DNA from: DAITBA01 sp036824005
GTDB lineage: Bacteria; Pseudomonadota; Gammaproteobacteria; Burkholderiales; Rhodocyclaceae
Assembly (NCBI GenBank): GCA_036824005.1
Contig: DAITBA010000003.1
Span: 62,001-126,000, forward strand
Length of the DNA stretch: 64,000 nucleotides
Direction of reading: 5' to 3'
Positions 57,266 through 64,000 of the stretch are shown here, in pieces. Below the pieces are notes generated by a model that was not told where the DNA came from, did no database searches, and saw nothing but the letters and a program-made list of their open reading frames with translations. The translations under genes were made by a program, and so were the position numbers. Every line of letters starts with the position of its first letter. The stretch's first letter is position 1.

Positions 57266-58741
57266 ATGACTGAAGTCGAATTCAATCAGCTTGCCGGGCA
57301 CGGTTACAACCGCATCCCGGTCACGCTCGAAACCTTTGCCGATCTCGACACGCCGCTGTCGATATATCTGAAGCTGGCCAACGAGCCGTACACCTACCTG
57401 CTGGAGTCGGTGCAGGGGGGCGAGCGCTTCGGGCGCTATTCCATCATCGGCTTGGCCTCGACCACCCGCGTCGCCGTCTACGGCCGCACTGTGCTGACGC
57501 TGACCGGCGATCGCATCGCCGAGCGGCGCGACTATGGCAACCCGATGGCCTATGTCGCCGAATTCCAATCCCGCTTCCGCGTGCCCCGCGTGGCCGGCCT
57601 GCCGCGCTATTGCGGCGGGCTGGTCGGCTGCTTCGGTTACGACACGGTGCGCTACATCGAGCCGCGGCTGGAGCGCAATGAAGTAGACGATGCCATCGGC
57701 ACGCCTGACATCATTCTCCTGCTATCCGAAGAGATCGCGGTGGTGGATAACCTTTCGGGCATGCTGACGCTGGTGGTCTATGCCGAGCCCGGTGTGCCAG
57801 GCGCCTTCCAGAAGGCCAAGCGCCGGCTCGCCGAGCTGCTGAGAAAGCTGCGCGCGCCGGCCGGCATTCCGCCCGACACCTCGGGACCGTCGCAGCCGGC
57901 GGTGTCGAGCTTCGGCGAGGAGCAATTCAAAGCGGCGGTGGTGCGCGCCAAGCAGTACATCGTCGACGGCGACATCATGCAGGTGGTGTTGTCGCAACGC
58001 ATGTCCAAGCCTTACGCGGCAACGCCGATCGCGCTCTACCGTGCGCTGCGCAAGCTCAATCCCTCGCCCTACATGTTTTTCTTCAACTTCGAGGACTTTC
58101 ATGTTGTCGGCGCCTCACCCGAGATTCTGGTGCGGCTCGAAGGCGAGACCGTGACGGTGCGGCCGATCGCCGGCACGCGCCGGCGCGGCGCTACACCTGA
58201 GGAAGATGCCGCCCTGGCCCAGGAGCTGCTCGCCGACGAGAAGGAGCGCGCCGAGCACCTGATGCTCCTCGACCTGGGCCGCAACGACGTCGGCCGTGTC
58301 GCCGCCACCGGCAGCGTCCGTGTGACCGAGCAGTTCGTCGTCGAGCGCTACTCCCACGTCATGCACATCGTGTCAAATGTCGAGGGGAGGCTGCGGAACG
58401 GCCGAAGCGCGCTCGACGTGCTGCGCGCCTCCTTCCCCGCCGGCACTGTGTCCGGAGCACCCAAGGTACGGGCGATGGAGATCATCGACGAGCTGGAGCC
58501 GACCAAGCGCGGCATCTACGCCGGCGCCGTCGGCTACCTCGGCTTCCACGGCGACATGGATCTCGCCATCGCCATTCGCACGGCGGTGATCAAGGACGGC
58601 ATGCTGCACGTCCAGGCCGGCGCCGGCATCGTCGCCGACTCGAACCCGGATGCCGAATGGGTGGAAACCCAGAACAAGGCCCGCGCCCTGCTGCGGGCGG
58701 CGGAGATGGCCGAGGGCGGGTTGGATACGAAGCTTGATTGA
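57266..58741 (+). CDS. trpE: Anthranilate synthase component I
   Basis: TrpE makes anthranilate from chorismate with ammonia from TrpG. The 491-residue protein has the N-terminal feedback site YLLESV (LLES binds tryptophan in relatives), DIMQVVLSQRM, PSPYMFFF, GASPEILVR, RPIAGTRRRG, DLGRNDVGRV and the chorismate-binding FPAGTVSGAPKVRAMEII. ATGs at 57263 and 57266 both fit; GGGG precedes them closely. Expression is probably controlled by the attenuator upstream. Element copy 7 with a GxxExxY gene starts 6 bases after its stop. Confidence 0.97.
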   Translation: MTEVEFNQLAGHGYNRIPVTLETFADLDTPLSIYLKLANEPYTYLLESVQGGERFGRYSIIGLASTTRVAVYGRTVLTLTGDRIAERRDYGNPMAYVAEFQSRFRVPRVAGLPRYCGGLVGCFGYDTVRYIEPRLERNEVDDAIGTPDIILLLSEEIAVVDNLSGMLTLVVYAEPGVPGAFQKAKRRLAELLRKLRAPAGIPPDTSGPSQPAVSSFGEEQFKAAVVRAKQYIVDGDIMQVVLSQRMSKPYAATPIALYRALRKLNPSPYMFFFNFEDFHVVGASPEILVRLEGETVTVRPIAGTRRRGATPEEDAALAQELLADEKERAEHLMLLDLGRNDVGRVAATGSVRVTEQFVVERYSHVMHIVSNVEGRLRNGRSALDVLRASFPAGTVSGAPKVRAMEIIDELEPTKRGIYAGAVGYLGFHGDMDLAIAIRTAVIKDGMLHVQAGAGIVADSNPDAEWVETQNKARALLRAAEMAEGGLDTKLD

Positions 58742-58744
58742 ACG

Positions 58745-59149
58745 ATGAACCACAGGGGCACAGAGACACAGAGTTCAGCACAGAGGGACCCGCTGACAGA
58801 GAGAGTTATCGGGGCGGCAATCGAAGTGCATCGGGCGCTGGGCCCCGGGCTCCTTGAGTCCGCTTATGAGGAGTGCCTCTGCTACGAGCTTGGTCAGGTC
58901 GGAATCGAATTCGAACGCCAGGTGGAGTTGCCGCTGGTCTACAAGTCCTTGCGGCTCGATCACGGTTATCGCATCGACATCGTGGTCGATGGGGTGCTCG
59001 TGGTCGAAGTGAAAGCAGTGGATATGCTGCTTCCAATCCACGAGGCGCAGCTTTTGACCTATCCCAGGCTGGGAGGCTACCCGACGGGCTTGTTGATCAA
59101 CTTCAATGTTCCCGTCTTGAAGAACGGCCTTCGACGAATGAAACTCTGA
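58745..59149 (+). CDS. GxxExxY-family protein inside an inverted-repeat element (copy 7)
   Basis: The 134-residue protein has GPGLLESAYEECL, which holds the family GxxExxY motif, then YRIDIVVDGVLVVEVKAV, a D-x(n)-ExK arrangement like the PD-(D/E)XK nuclease core, and LLPIHEAQLLTYPRL. The family (known as GxxExxY protein) has no established function. The ATG lies 4 bases after the trpE stop, and the first codons (MNHRGTETQ) are encoded by the left terminal repeat itself, so a fused gene product depends on the element. It is about half identical to the copy at 60861-61238. It is probably co-transcribed with trpE and trpG. Confidence 0.9.
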   Translation: MNHRGTETQSSAQRDPLTERVIGAAIEVHRALGPGLLESAYEECLCYELGQVGIEFERQVELPLVYKSLRLDHGYRIDIVVDGVLVVEVKAVDMLLPIHEAQLLTYPRLGGYPTGLLINFNVPVLKNGLRRMKL

Positions 59150-59189
59150 TTTCTCTGTGACATCCTCTGTGTCTCTGTGCCTCTGTGGT
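58748..59189. mobile_element. Inverted-repeat element copy 7 (type C arms) carrying a GxxExxY gene
   Basis: The left end ACCACAGGGGCACAGAGACA continues CAGAG, and the right end is its near-exact complement, ending TGTCTCTGTGCCTCTGTGGT; about 38 bases match with few changes. The unit is 8 bases, as in copy 2. The element fills the trpE-trpG joint. No transposase and no clear target duplication were seen, so mobility is inferred from the structure and from the dispersed copies. Confidence 0.75.
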
Positions 59190-59200
59190 AGGGGTCTAAC

Positions 59201-59767
59201 ATGCTTCTGATGATCGACAACTACGATTCCTTCACCTACAACCTCGTGCAGTATTTCGGCGAGCTGGGCGAGGACGTGCGCGTGTTTCGCAACGACGAAA
59301 TCACGCTCGAGCAGATCGGCGCCATGGCGCCGGGGCACATCGTCGTATCGCCCGGCCCATGTTCGCCCAACGAGGCCGGGATTTCCGTGCCGGTGATCCG
59401 CGCGTTCGCCGGGCGCTTTCCCATCCTCGGCGTATGCCTTGGCCACCAGAGCATCGGCGCGGCTTTCGGAGGCGAGATCATACATGCCAAACAACTCATG
59501 CACGGCAAGACCTCGCCCATCCGCCACACCGGCACCGGCGTGTTCCGCGGCCTGCCGAATCCACTGGTCGCCACCCGCTACCATTCGCTCGCCATCCGCC
59601 GCGAGACCCTGCCCGAGTGCCTGGAGATCACGGCCTGGACGGAGGACGGCGAAATCATGGGCGTGCGCCACAAACAGTTCGACCTCGAAGGCGTGCAGTT
59701 TCACCCGGAATCCATCCTGACCGAGCACGGGCACGATCTGCTGCGCAACTTTCTGAACCGCCACTGA
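59201..59767 (+). CDS. trpG: Anthranilate synthase component II (glutamine amidotransferase)
   Basis: TrpG hydrolyses glutamine to feed ammonia to TrpE. The 188-residue class I amidotransferase has IDNYDSFTYNLVQYFGELG, in part DNYDSFTYNLVQ, SPGPCSPNEAGIS, the nucleophile Cys in GVCLGHQSIG and the His-Glu pair in GVQFHPESILTEHG. The start lies 11 bases after the end of element copy 7. trpD follows after 24 bases with no element between. Confidence 0.97.
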   Translation: MLLMIDNYDSFTYNLVQYFGELGEDVRVFRNDEITLEQIGAMAPGHIVVSPGPCSPNEAGISVPVIRAFAGRFPILGVCLGHQSIGAAFGGEIIHAKQLMHGKTSPIRHTGTGVFRGLPNPLVATRYHSLAIRRETLPECLEITAWTEDGEIMGVRHKQFDLEGVQFHPESILTEHGHDLLRNFLNRH

Positions 59768-59791
59768 CGGCCCGCGACAAGGAACCTACCG

Positions 59792-60817
59792 ATGATCACT
59801 CCGCAAGAAGCTCTGCAGCGCACCATCGAGCATCGCGAGATCTTTCATGACGAGATGCTGCATCTGATGCGCCAGATCATGAGCGCGCAGATCTCGCCAC
59901 TGATGGTCGCCGCCATTCTCACTGGGCTGCGTGTCAAGAAGGAAACCATCGGCGAGATTTCCGCTGCGGCGAAGGTGATGCGCGAGCTGTGCACGCCGGT
60001 CGACGTGCCCCACGACGCGCACTTCGTCGATGTCGTGGGCACCGGCGGCGACGGCGCCCAAACCTTCAACATCTCGACGGCCTCGATGTTCGTGGTCGCG
60101 GCGGCGGGCGCGCGCGTTGCCAAGCACGGCAACCGCGGCGTGTCCTCCAGTTCCGGCAGCGCCGACGTGCTGGAAGCGCTGGGCGCCACGATCACGCTCG
60201 GGCCGGCCCAGGTCGCCGAATGCATCCGGCGCACGGGCATCGGTTTCATGTTCGCACCGAACCATCATCCTGCCATGAAGAACGTCGCGCCCATCCGGCG
60301 CGAAATGGGCGTGCGCACCATCTTCAACATCCTCGGCCCGCTCACCAACCCTGCCGGCGCGCCCAACACACTCATGGGCGTTTTCCATCCCGACTTGGTG
60401 GGCATCCAGGTGCGGGTCATGCAGGAACTGGGCGCCAATCACGTGCTGGTGGTCTGGGGCAAGGACGGCATGGACGAGGTGTCCCTGGGCGCCGCTACCA
60501 TGGTCGGCGAACTGAAGAACGGCGAGATCGTCGAATACGAGATCCATCCCGAGGACTTCGGCCTGCGGATGGTGTCGAACCGCGGACTGCGGGTCGCCAA
60601 CGCTCAGGAATCGAAAGACATGGTGATCGAGGCGTTGTCCGATACGCCGGGCACCCCGCGGGAGATCGTCACCCTAAATTCCGGCACCGCGCTCTATGCG
60701 GCAAACATGGTCGACACCATCGGCGAAGGCATCGACCGCGCCCGGCAGGTGATCGCCAGCGGCGCGGCGCGGGCCAAGCTCGACGAGTTCGTGAGCGCGA
60801 CGCGGCAGTTGGCATGA
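59792..60817 (+). CDS. trpD: Anthranilate phosphoribosyltransferase
   Basis: TrpD joins anthranilate and PRPP. The 341-residue protein has the PRPP loop GTGGDGAQTFNIST, KHGNRGVSSSSGSADVLEALG in part (KHGNRGVSS), APNHHPAMKNVAPIRREMG in part (PAMKNVAPIR) and LGPLTNPAGAP. The start is preceded by AAGGAACC. Element copy 8 begins 7 bases after its stop and separates it from trpC. Confidence 0.97.
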   Translation: MITPQEALQRTIEHREIFHDEMLHLMRQIMSAQISPLMVAAILTGLRVKKETIGEISAAAKVMRELCTPVDVPHDAHFVDVVGTGGDGAQTFNISTASMFVVAAAGARVAKHGNRGVSSSSGSADVLEALGATITLGPAQVAECIRRTGIGFMFAPNHHPAMKNVAPIRREMGVRTIFNILGPLTNPAGAPNTLMGVFHPDLVGIQVRVMQELGANHVLVVWGKDGMDEVSLGAATMVGELKNGEIVEYEIHPEDFGLRMVSNRGLRVANAQESKDMVIEALSDTPGTPREIVTLNSGTALYAANMVDTIGEGIDRARQVIASGAARAKLDEFVSATRQLA

Positions 60818-60824
60818 TGGTATT

Positions 60825-61286
60825 CACCGCAGAGGACGCAGAGGACGCGGAGGAACTCGATTGGAGATCAATGCGATCTCAGGACAGGTGGTCGATGCGG
60901 CCATGCGGGTCCACTCGGCGCTCGGTCCAGGGCTGTTGGAGTCCGTGTATGAAGCATGTCTTGCCTACGAACTGGGTCGTCGCGGATTGGACGTGGAACG
61001 ACAACTGCAACTGCCGATCCGCTATGGAGACATGACCTTGGATGCCGGCTTGCGCCTCGACCTCGTGGTTGAACGGAGTGTCGTCGTCGAGCTGAAGTCT
61101 GTCGACGCATTACTCCCCATACATAGTGCCCAGCTGCTTACATATCTCAAGCTAGGCAACTATCCGATCGGCCTGCTGCTCAACTTCAATGTCGTCCGCA
61201 TGAAAGACGGCATCAAGCGCCTGGCCAATGGAGCGTGAGCCGAGTTGCAGAGTCGTTCCTCTGCGTCCTCCGCGTCCTCTGTGGTG
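60825..61286. mobile_element. Inverted-repeat element copy 8 (type A arms) carrying a GxxExxY gene
   Basis: The left end CACCGCAGAGGACGCAGAGG and the right end CCTCCGCGTCCTCTGTGGTG are near-complements over about 32 bases with three differences, with 9-base units as in copies 5 and 9. It fills the trpD-trpC joint. The enclosed gene and arms differ from copy 7, so this is a separate insertion and not a recent duplication. Confidence 0.75.
60861..61238 (+). CDS. GxxExxY-family protein inside an inverted-repeat element (copy 8)
   Basis: The 125-residue protein has GPGLLESVYEACL with the GxxExxY motif, LRLDLVVERSVVVELKSV with the D and ExK positions of a PD-(D/E)XK-like core, LLPIHSAQLLTYLKL and a FNVVRMKDGIKRL end. 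The start is TTG at 60861; GGAGGA from the left terminal repeat lies 7 bases before it, so the element supplies the ribosome binding site. It is about half identical to the copy at 58745. Function unknown; it probably shares the trp transcript. Confidence 0.9.
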   Translation: MEINAISGQVVDAAMRVHSALGPGLLESVYEACLAYELGRRGLDVERQLQLPIRYGDMTLDAGLRLDLVVERSVVVELKSVDALLPIHSAQLLTYLKLGNYPIGLLLNFNVVRMKDGIKRLANGA

Positions 61287-61294
61287 AATAACCA

Positions 61295-62089
61295 ATGTCC
61301 GACATCCTGCAACGCATCCTCGCTGTCAAGCGCGACGAAGTGACGGCGGCCCAGGCGGCCAAGCCGCTTTCGGCCATGCGCGTGGAAGCCGAGGCGGCGC
61401 CGAAGCCGCGCGATTTCGTTGCCGCGCTGCGCGACAGAATCGCCGCCGGCCTGCCGGCCGTGATCGCGGAGATCAAGAAGGCCAGTCCTTCGAAAGGTGT
61501 GCTGCGGCAGGACTTCCGTCCGGGCGAGATCGCCGCGTCCTACTCCGCCCACGGTGCCGCCTGCCTGTCGGTGCTCACCGACCGGCAGTTCTTCCAGGGC
61601 GCGGTGGAATACCTGAAAGAGGCGCGCGCTGCCTGCGAGCTGCCGGTGTTGCGCAAGGATTTCCTGATCGACCCCTACCAGGTCTGGGAGGCGCGGGCGA
61701 TGGGCGCGGACTGCATCCTGCTCATCGTCGCCGCCCTAGGGCTCGATGCCATGCGGGAGATGGAAGCCGTCGCCGCCGGATTGGGCATGGCGGTCCTGGT
61801 CGAGGTCCATGACGCCGGCGAACTCGACCTCGCCCTGCAGTTGGACACCCCCCTGATCGGCATCAACAATCGCGATCTGCGCACCTTCGGAACGCGCCTG
61901 GAGACCACCATCGGCCTCCTGGACCGCATCCCCGCCGGCCGCGTCGTCGTCACGGAGAGCGGAATCCTCGCCCCCGAGGACGTGGCGCGGATGCGCGCCC
62001 ACGGCGTCCATGCCTTTCTGGTGGGCGAGGCCTTCATGCGGGCGGAGGATCCCGGTGCCGAACTGGCGCGGCTCTTCGGTCGAGCGTAA
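61295..62089 (+). CDS. trpC: Indole-3-glycerol-phosphate synthase
   Basis: TrpC closes the indole ring. The 264-residue TIM barrel has VIAEIKKASPSKGVLR, with the conserved Glu and Lys, SVLTDRQFFQGAVEYL in part, VLRKDFLIDPYQV with the catalytic Lys, and INNRDLRTF. It is a stand-alone enzyme, not fused to TrpF. Its ATG lies 8 bases after element copy 8, and the nearest purine-rich site, GGTGAA, overlaps the element end. Confidence 0.97.
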   Translation: MSDILQRILAVKRDEVTAAQAAKPLSAMRVEAEAAPKPRDFVAALRDRIAAGLPAVIAEIKKASPSKGVLRQDFRPGEIAASYSAHGAACLSVLTDRQFFQGAVEYLKEARAACELPVLRKDFLIDPYQVWEARAMGADCILLIVAALGLDAMREMEAVAAGLGMAVLVEVHDAGELDLALQLDTPLIGINNRDLRTFGTRLETTIGLLDRIPAGRVVVTESGILAPEDVARMRAHGVHAFLVGEAFMRAEDPGAELARLFGRA

Positions 62090-62100
62090 GGATCTGGTTT

Positions 62101-62233
62101 CACCACAGAGGACGCGGAGGACGCAGAGGGAAGTCAATGAGCGATAAGGGATAATCCATTCGCCGACGGGTGAATAGAAGAAGAGTTTTCTCCTCTCCCG
62201 TTTTTTCTCCGCGTCCTCTGCGTCCCTGCGGTG
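62101..62233. repeat. Inverted-repeat element copy 9 (type A arms, no gene)
   Basis: The left arm CACCACAGAGGACGCGGAGG and right arm CCGCGTCCTCTGCGTCCCTG, ending CGGTG, are near-complements of about 31 bases with 9-base units. About 70 bases lie between. It begins 11 bases after the trpC stop. Confidence 0.9.
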
Positions 62234-62437
62234 AATCGCAGTTTCTAATCCCCAGTCTTCTGTTGCAAAAAAGCAACAAACCGGCCCGCCAAGGGCTGCC
62301 AAAGCCAGCAATTTCTTGCTGCCGCGAATTCACCTTTGCGACAATCGTCACAACTTCTCGATCCTGAGAGGTCTCACGGCCGGGTCGAAATCCATGAGGT
62401 GTGTCCCGGCTGCAACGTCAACTTAGAGGAGGACTCT

Positions 62438-63649
62438 ATGCAGAAGAAACTGATTGCCCTGGCAGTAGCCGGTCTGGCATCCGTTCCCGCCTTCGCACAG
62501 TCCAACGTGACCATCTACGGTCGCGCGGACGCTGGCTGGGTCAACAGCGGCGGCGACAGCGGCGGCATCCGGACCAACGGCAACAAGAACGAGGTCGCAT
62601 CCGGTATCGGCGGCGGTAGCCGCTTCGGCCTGCGCGGCACGGAAGATCTGGGCAATGGCCTGAAAGCCATCTTCCAGATGGAATACAACGTGCAGCTCGA
62701 CTCCGCCAGCATCGCCGCGGCGAACGTCACCACCAACCCGAACCCCTCGGGCCTGCGTAGCCGCAACGCCTGGGTCGGCCTGACCGGCAACTTCGGTACC
62801 GCCCTGATCGGCCGCGTCGATGGCGCCCGCTACGGTGTGGCCACCAAGTACGATCCGTTCGGCAGCGGCTATGTCGGCAACATGGCATCCCTGCAGACCC
62901 ACGCCACCCGCGCCGACAACGCGCTAGTGTATGTGACCCCGAGCTGGGGCGGTTTCAAGATCGTGGGTGCCTACACCACCCAGTTGATCGGCCAGGAATC
63001 CACCGCTGGTGCGCAGACGACCACCGGTGTCGACCCCGTTGCGCCGGCCTCCGCCAACCGCGGCGATCTGCGCCTGTGGGCGATCCTGCCGTCCTATGAG
63101 AACGGCCCGATCAGCGTCACGTTCGACTACGAAGAAGCCAAGAACAAGGACCTGCCGGACACCAAGATCAAGCTGTACGTGGTGGGCGGTTCCTATGACT
63201 TCGGCGTCGTCAAGCTGCACGGCTACTGGGAGAAAGCCAAGTCCCAGGACGCTGGCGCTGCGCCTGCCACGGGTAACGGTTACATTCCCGTTGCCGGTGC
63301 CGACAACTGGGATCAGCGTAGCTGGATGCTGGGCCTGAGCGCTCCGCTCATGGGCGGCAAGACGGTGCTGCGTACGTCCTACGTTCGTCTGGATGACCGC
63401 ACCGCGACCGACGTGAATGGCCGCCAGCTCACCGGCGACTGCCACAAGTGGGGCATCGGCGCCAGCTACTTCCTGTCCAAGCGCACCAGCGTGTTCGCCG
63501 ACTACGCCAAGATCAGCAACAAGTCGCAAGGCACCTGCACGATCACCGTTTCCGGTGCGGCCGGCTCCTTCGACGGCGGTGGCGGCACGGGTCCTGCGGG
63601 CGGCTTCGGTGTCCGCGGCTTCGACCTGGGTATCGCCCACACCTTCTAA
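62438..63649 (+). CDS. Outer-membrane porin, Gram-negative trimeric type
   Basis: The 403-residue product has a Sec signal peptide (cleavage near AFAQS, residue 20) and a beta-barrel with the betaproteobacterial porin pattern: NVTIYGRADAGW, SRFGLRGTEDLGNGLKAIFQ in part, RNAWVGLTGNFGT, and a C-terminal Phe (GIAHTF) needed for BAM-dependent assembly. Ion selectivity cannot be told. GAGGAGGA lies 6 bases before the ATG; an upstream in-frame ATG at 62336 is rejected because it hides the signal. A strong terminator follows. Confidence 0.95.
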   Translation: MQKKLIALAVAGLASVPAFAQSNVTIYGRADAGWVNSGGDSGGIRTNGNKNEVASGIGGGSRFGLRGTEDLGNGLKAIFQMEYNVQLDSASIAAANVTTNPNPSGLRSRNAWVGLTGNFGTALIGRVDGARYGVATKYDPFGSGYVGNMASLQTHATRADNALVYVTPSWGGFKIVGAYTTQLIGQESTAGAQTTTGVDPVAPASANRGDLRLWAILPSYENGPISVTFDYEEAKNKDLPDTKIKLYVVGGSYDFGVVKLHGYWEKAKSQDAGAAPATGNGYIPVAGADNWDQRSWMLGLSAPLMGGKTVLRTSYVRLDDRTATDVNGRQLTGDCHKWGIGASYFLSKRTSVFADYAKISNKSQGTCTITVSGAAGSFDGGGGTGPAGGFGVRGFDLGIAHTF

Positions 63650-63676
63650 TCGGCACAACCGGTTACGACGGTTCGA

Positions 63677-63706
63677 AAACGGGCGCCTTCGGGCGCCCGT
63701 TTTTTT
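63677..63706 (+). terminator. Rho-independent terminator of the porin gene
   Basis: AAACGGGCGCC-TTCG-GGCGCCCGTTT forms an 11-bp stem with a stable TTCG loop, followed by TTTT. It ends the porin transcript 27 bases after the stop. Confidence 0.97.
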
Positions 63707-63741
63707 GTCTGTGGGATTTGTTAGAGTGTTGTCATGATCCT

Positions 63742-63984
63742 GCCGCAGCCCACGACCGGGGTGACAAATTCGCGGCCTACCGGCAACTGGCTTCCCTGGA
63801 GGAATACGCCCTGATCGACCCCGACCGGCGGACGATCGAGGTGTTCCGCCGCATGCCGGATGGCAATTGGCTGCTGGCTACGGCGGAGGCTGCCCGGGGG
63901 CTGGTGCTGCGCAGCCTGGATTTCGTCGCGGCGCCGGAAGCGGTGTTCGAGGACGTCGAGGCCGCGGCTTCCGGTTCTGCGTAA
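63742..63984 (+). pseudogene. C-terminal remnant of a Uma2-family (DUF820) nuclease-fold gene
   Basis: The frame reads HDRGDKFAAYRQLASLEEY, then ALIDPDRRTIEVFRR and a short tail before TAA. This is the last third of Uma2-family proteins (DRGDKxxxYxxLPSLxEYxLV). The N-terminal two thirds, including the first catalytic residues, are absent; upstream lies the porin terminator. It is a remnant left by deletion or by insertion of the porin region. The frame is open further upstream only by chance. Confidence 0.7.
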
Positions 63985-64000
63985 ACGCCGAGCGGACCGT

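Noticed and set aside
60817..61035. Alternative frame starting at the ATG overlapping the trpD stop
   Set aside because: It is a shadow of the GxxExxY gene in another frame; only the TTG-started frame carries the family motifs.
63448..63741. Upstream extension of the Uma2-like frame across the porin 3' end and its terminator
   Set aside because: That part is an out-of-frame reading of the porin gene and contains the terminator; it does not restore the missing Uma2 N-terminus.

Overview
This 64 kb window is GC-rich DNA from a Gram-negative bacterium, most likely a betaproteobacterium. The evidence is a complete division and cell wall (dcw) cluster preceded by rnpB, the order uvrA-MFS-ssb, the order rpe-gph-trpE-trpG-trpD-trpC, LPS heptose genes, and a trimeric porin of the betaproteobacterial type. 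I cannot fix the genus from sequence alone.

Layout. 1-2.9 kb: a membrane protein, a lipoprotein with an alpha/beta-hydrolase look, a broken brnT toxin gene and a secreted intradiol dioxygenase. 3.0-8.2 kb: an operon behind a near-consensus sigma-54 promoter. It encodes two small exported proteins (one a Met/Gly repeat peptide), a pentaheme cytochrome c lipoprotein, a Tat-exported DMSO-reductase-family molybdoenzyme and a four-cluster iron-sulfur subunit, and it ends at a Rho-independent terminator. 8.3-11.5 kb: a sensor kinase with a periplasmic c-heme motif and its sigma-54 activator. Together these look like one self-regulated anaerobic respiratory module of unknown substrate. 11.5-28.2 kb: mostly housekeeping genes (uvrA with an altered 3' end, an MFS transporter, ssb, hldC, gmhA, a BON lipoprotein, yraN, rsmI, pyrC, DUF3025) and several unrecognised exported proteins.

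28.2-48.2 kb: rnpB, then mraZ-rsmH-ftsL-ftsI-murE-murF-mraY-murD-ftsW-murG-murC-murB-ddlB-ftsQ-ftsA-ftsZ-lpxC. The cluster starts from a sigma-70 promoter carrying three MraZ boxes. Most genes are coupled through ATGA or GTGA overlaps, and two translatable micro-ORFs sit in the remaining joints. murD carries an in-frame insertion made of two palindromes. 48.4-64 kb: DciA-like protein, an M23 peptidase, secA, argJ, a methyltransferase, apaG, rpe, gph, an attenuated trpEGDC operon, a porin and a Uma2-family remnant.

The most unusual genome-scale feature is a family of inverted-repeat elements. Their arms are built from 8- or 9-base periodic units and begin with an ACCAC-type end. Nine copies lie in gene joints, most of them between a stop codon and the next start. 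Two of them, inside the trp operon, enclose a GxxExxY-family gene with a PD-(D/E)XK-like core. The other seven are gene-less, as expected for MITE-like derivatives. No tRNA, rRNA or CRISPR array was seen.
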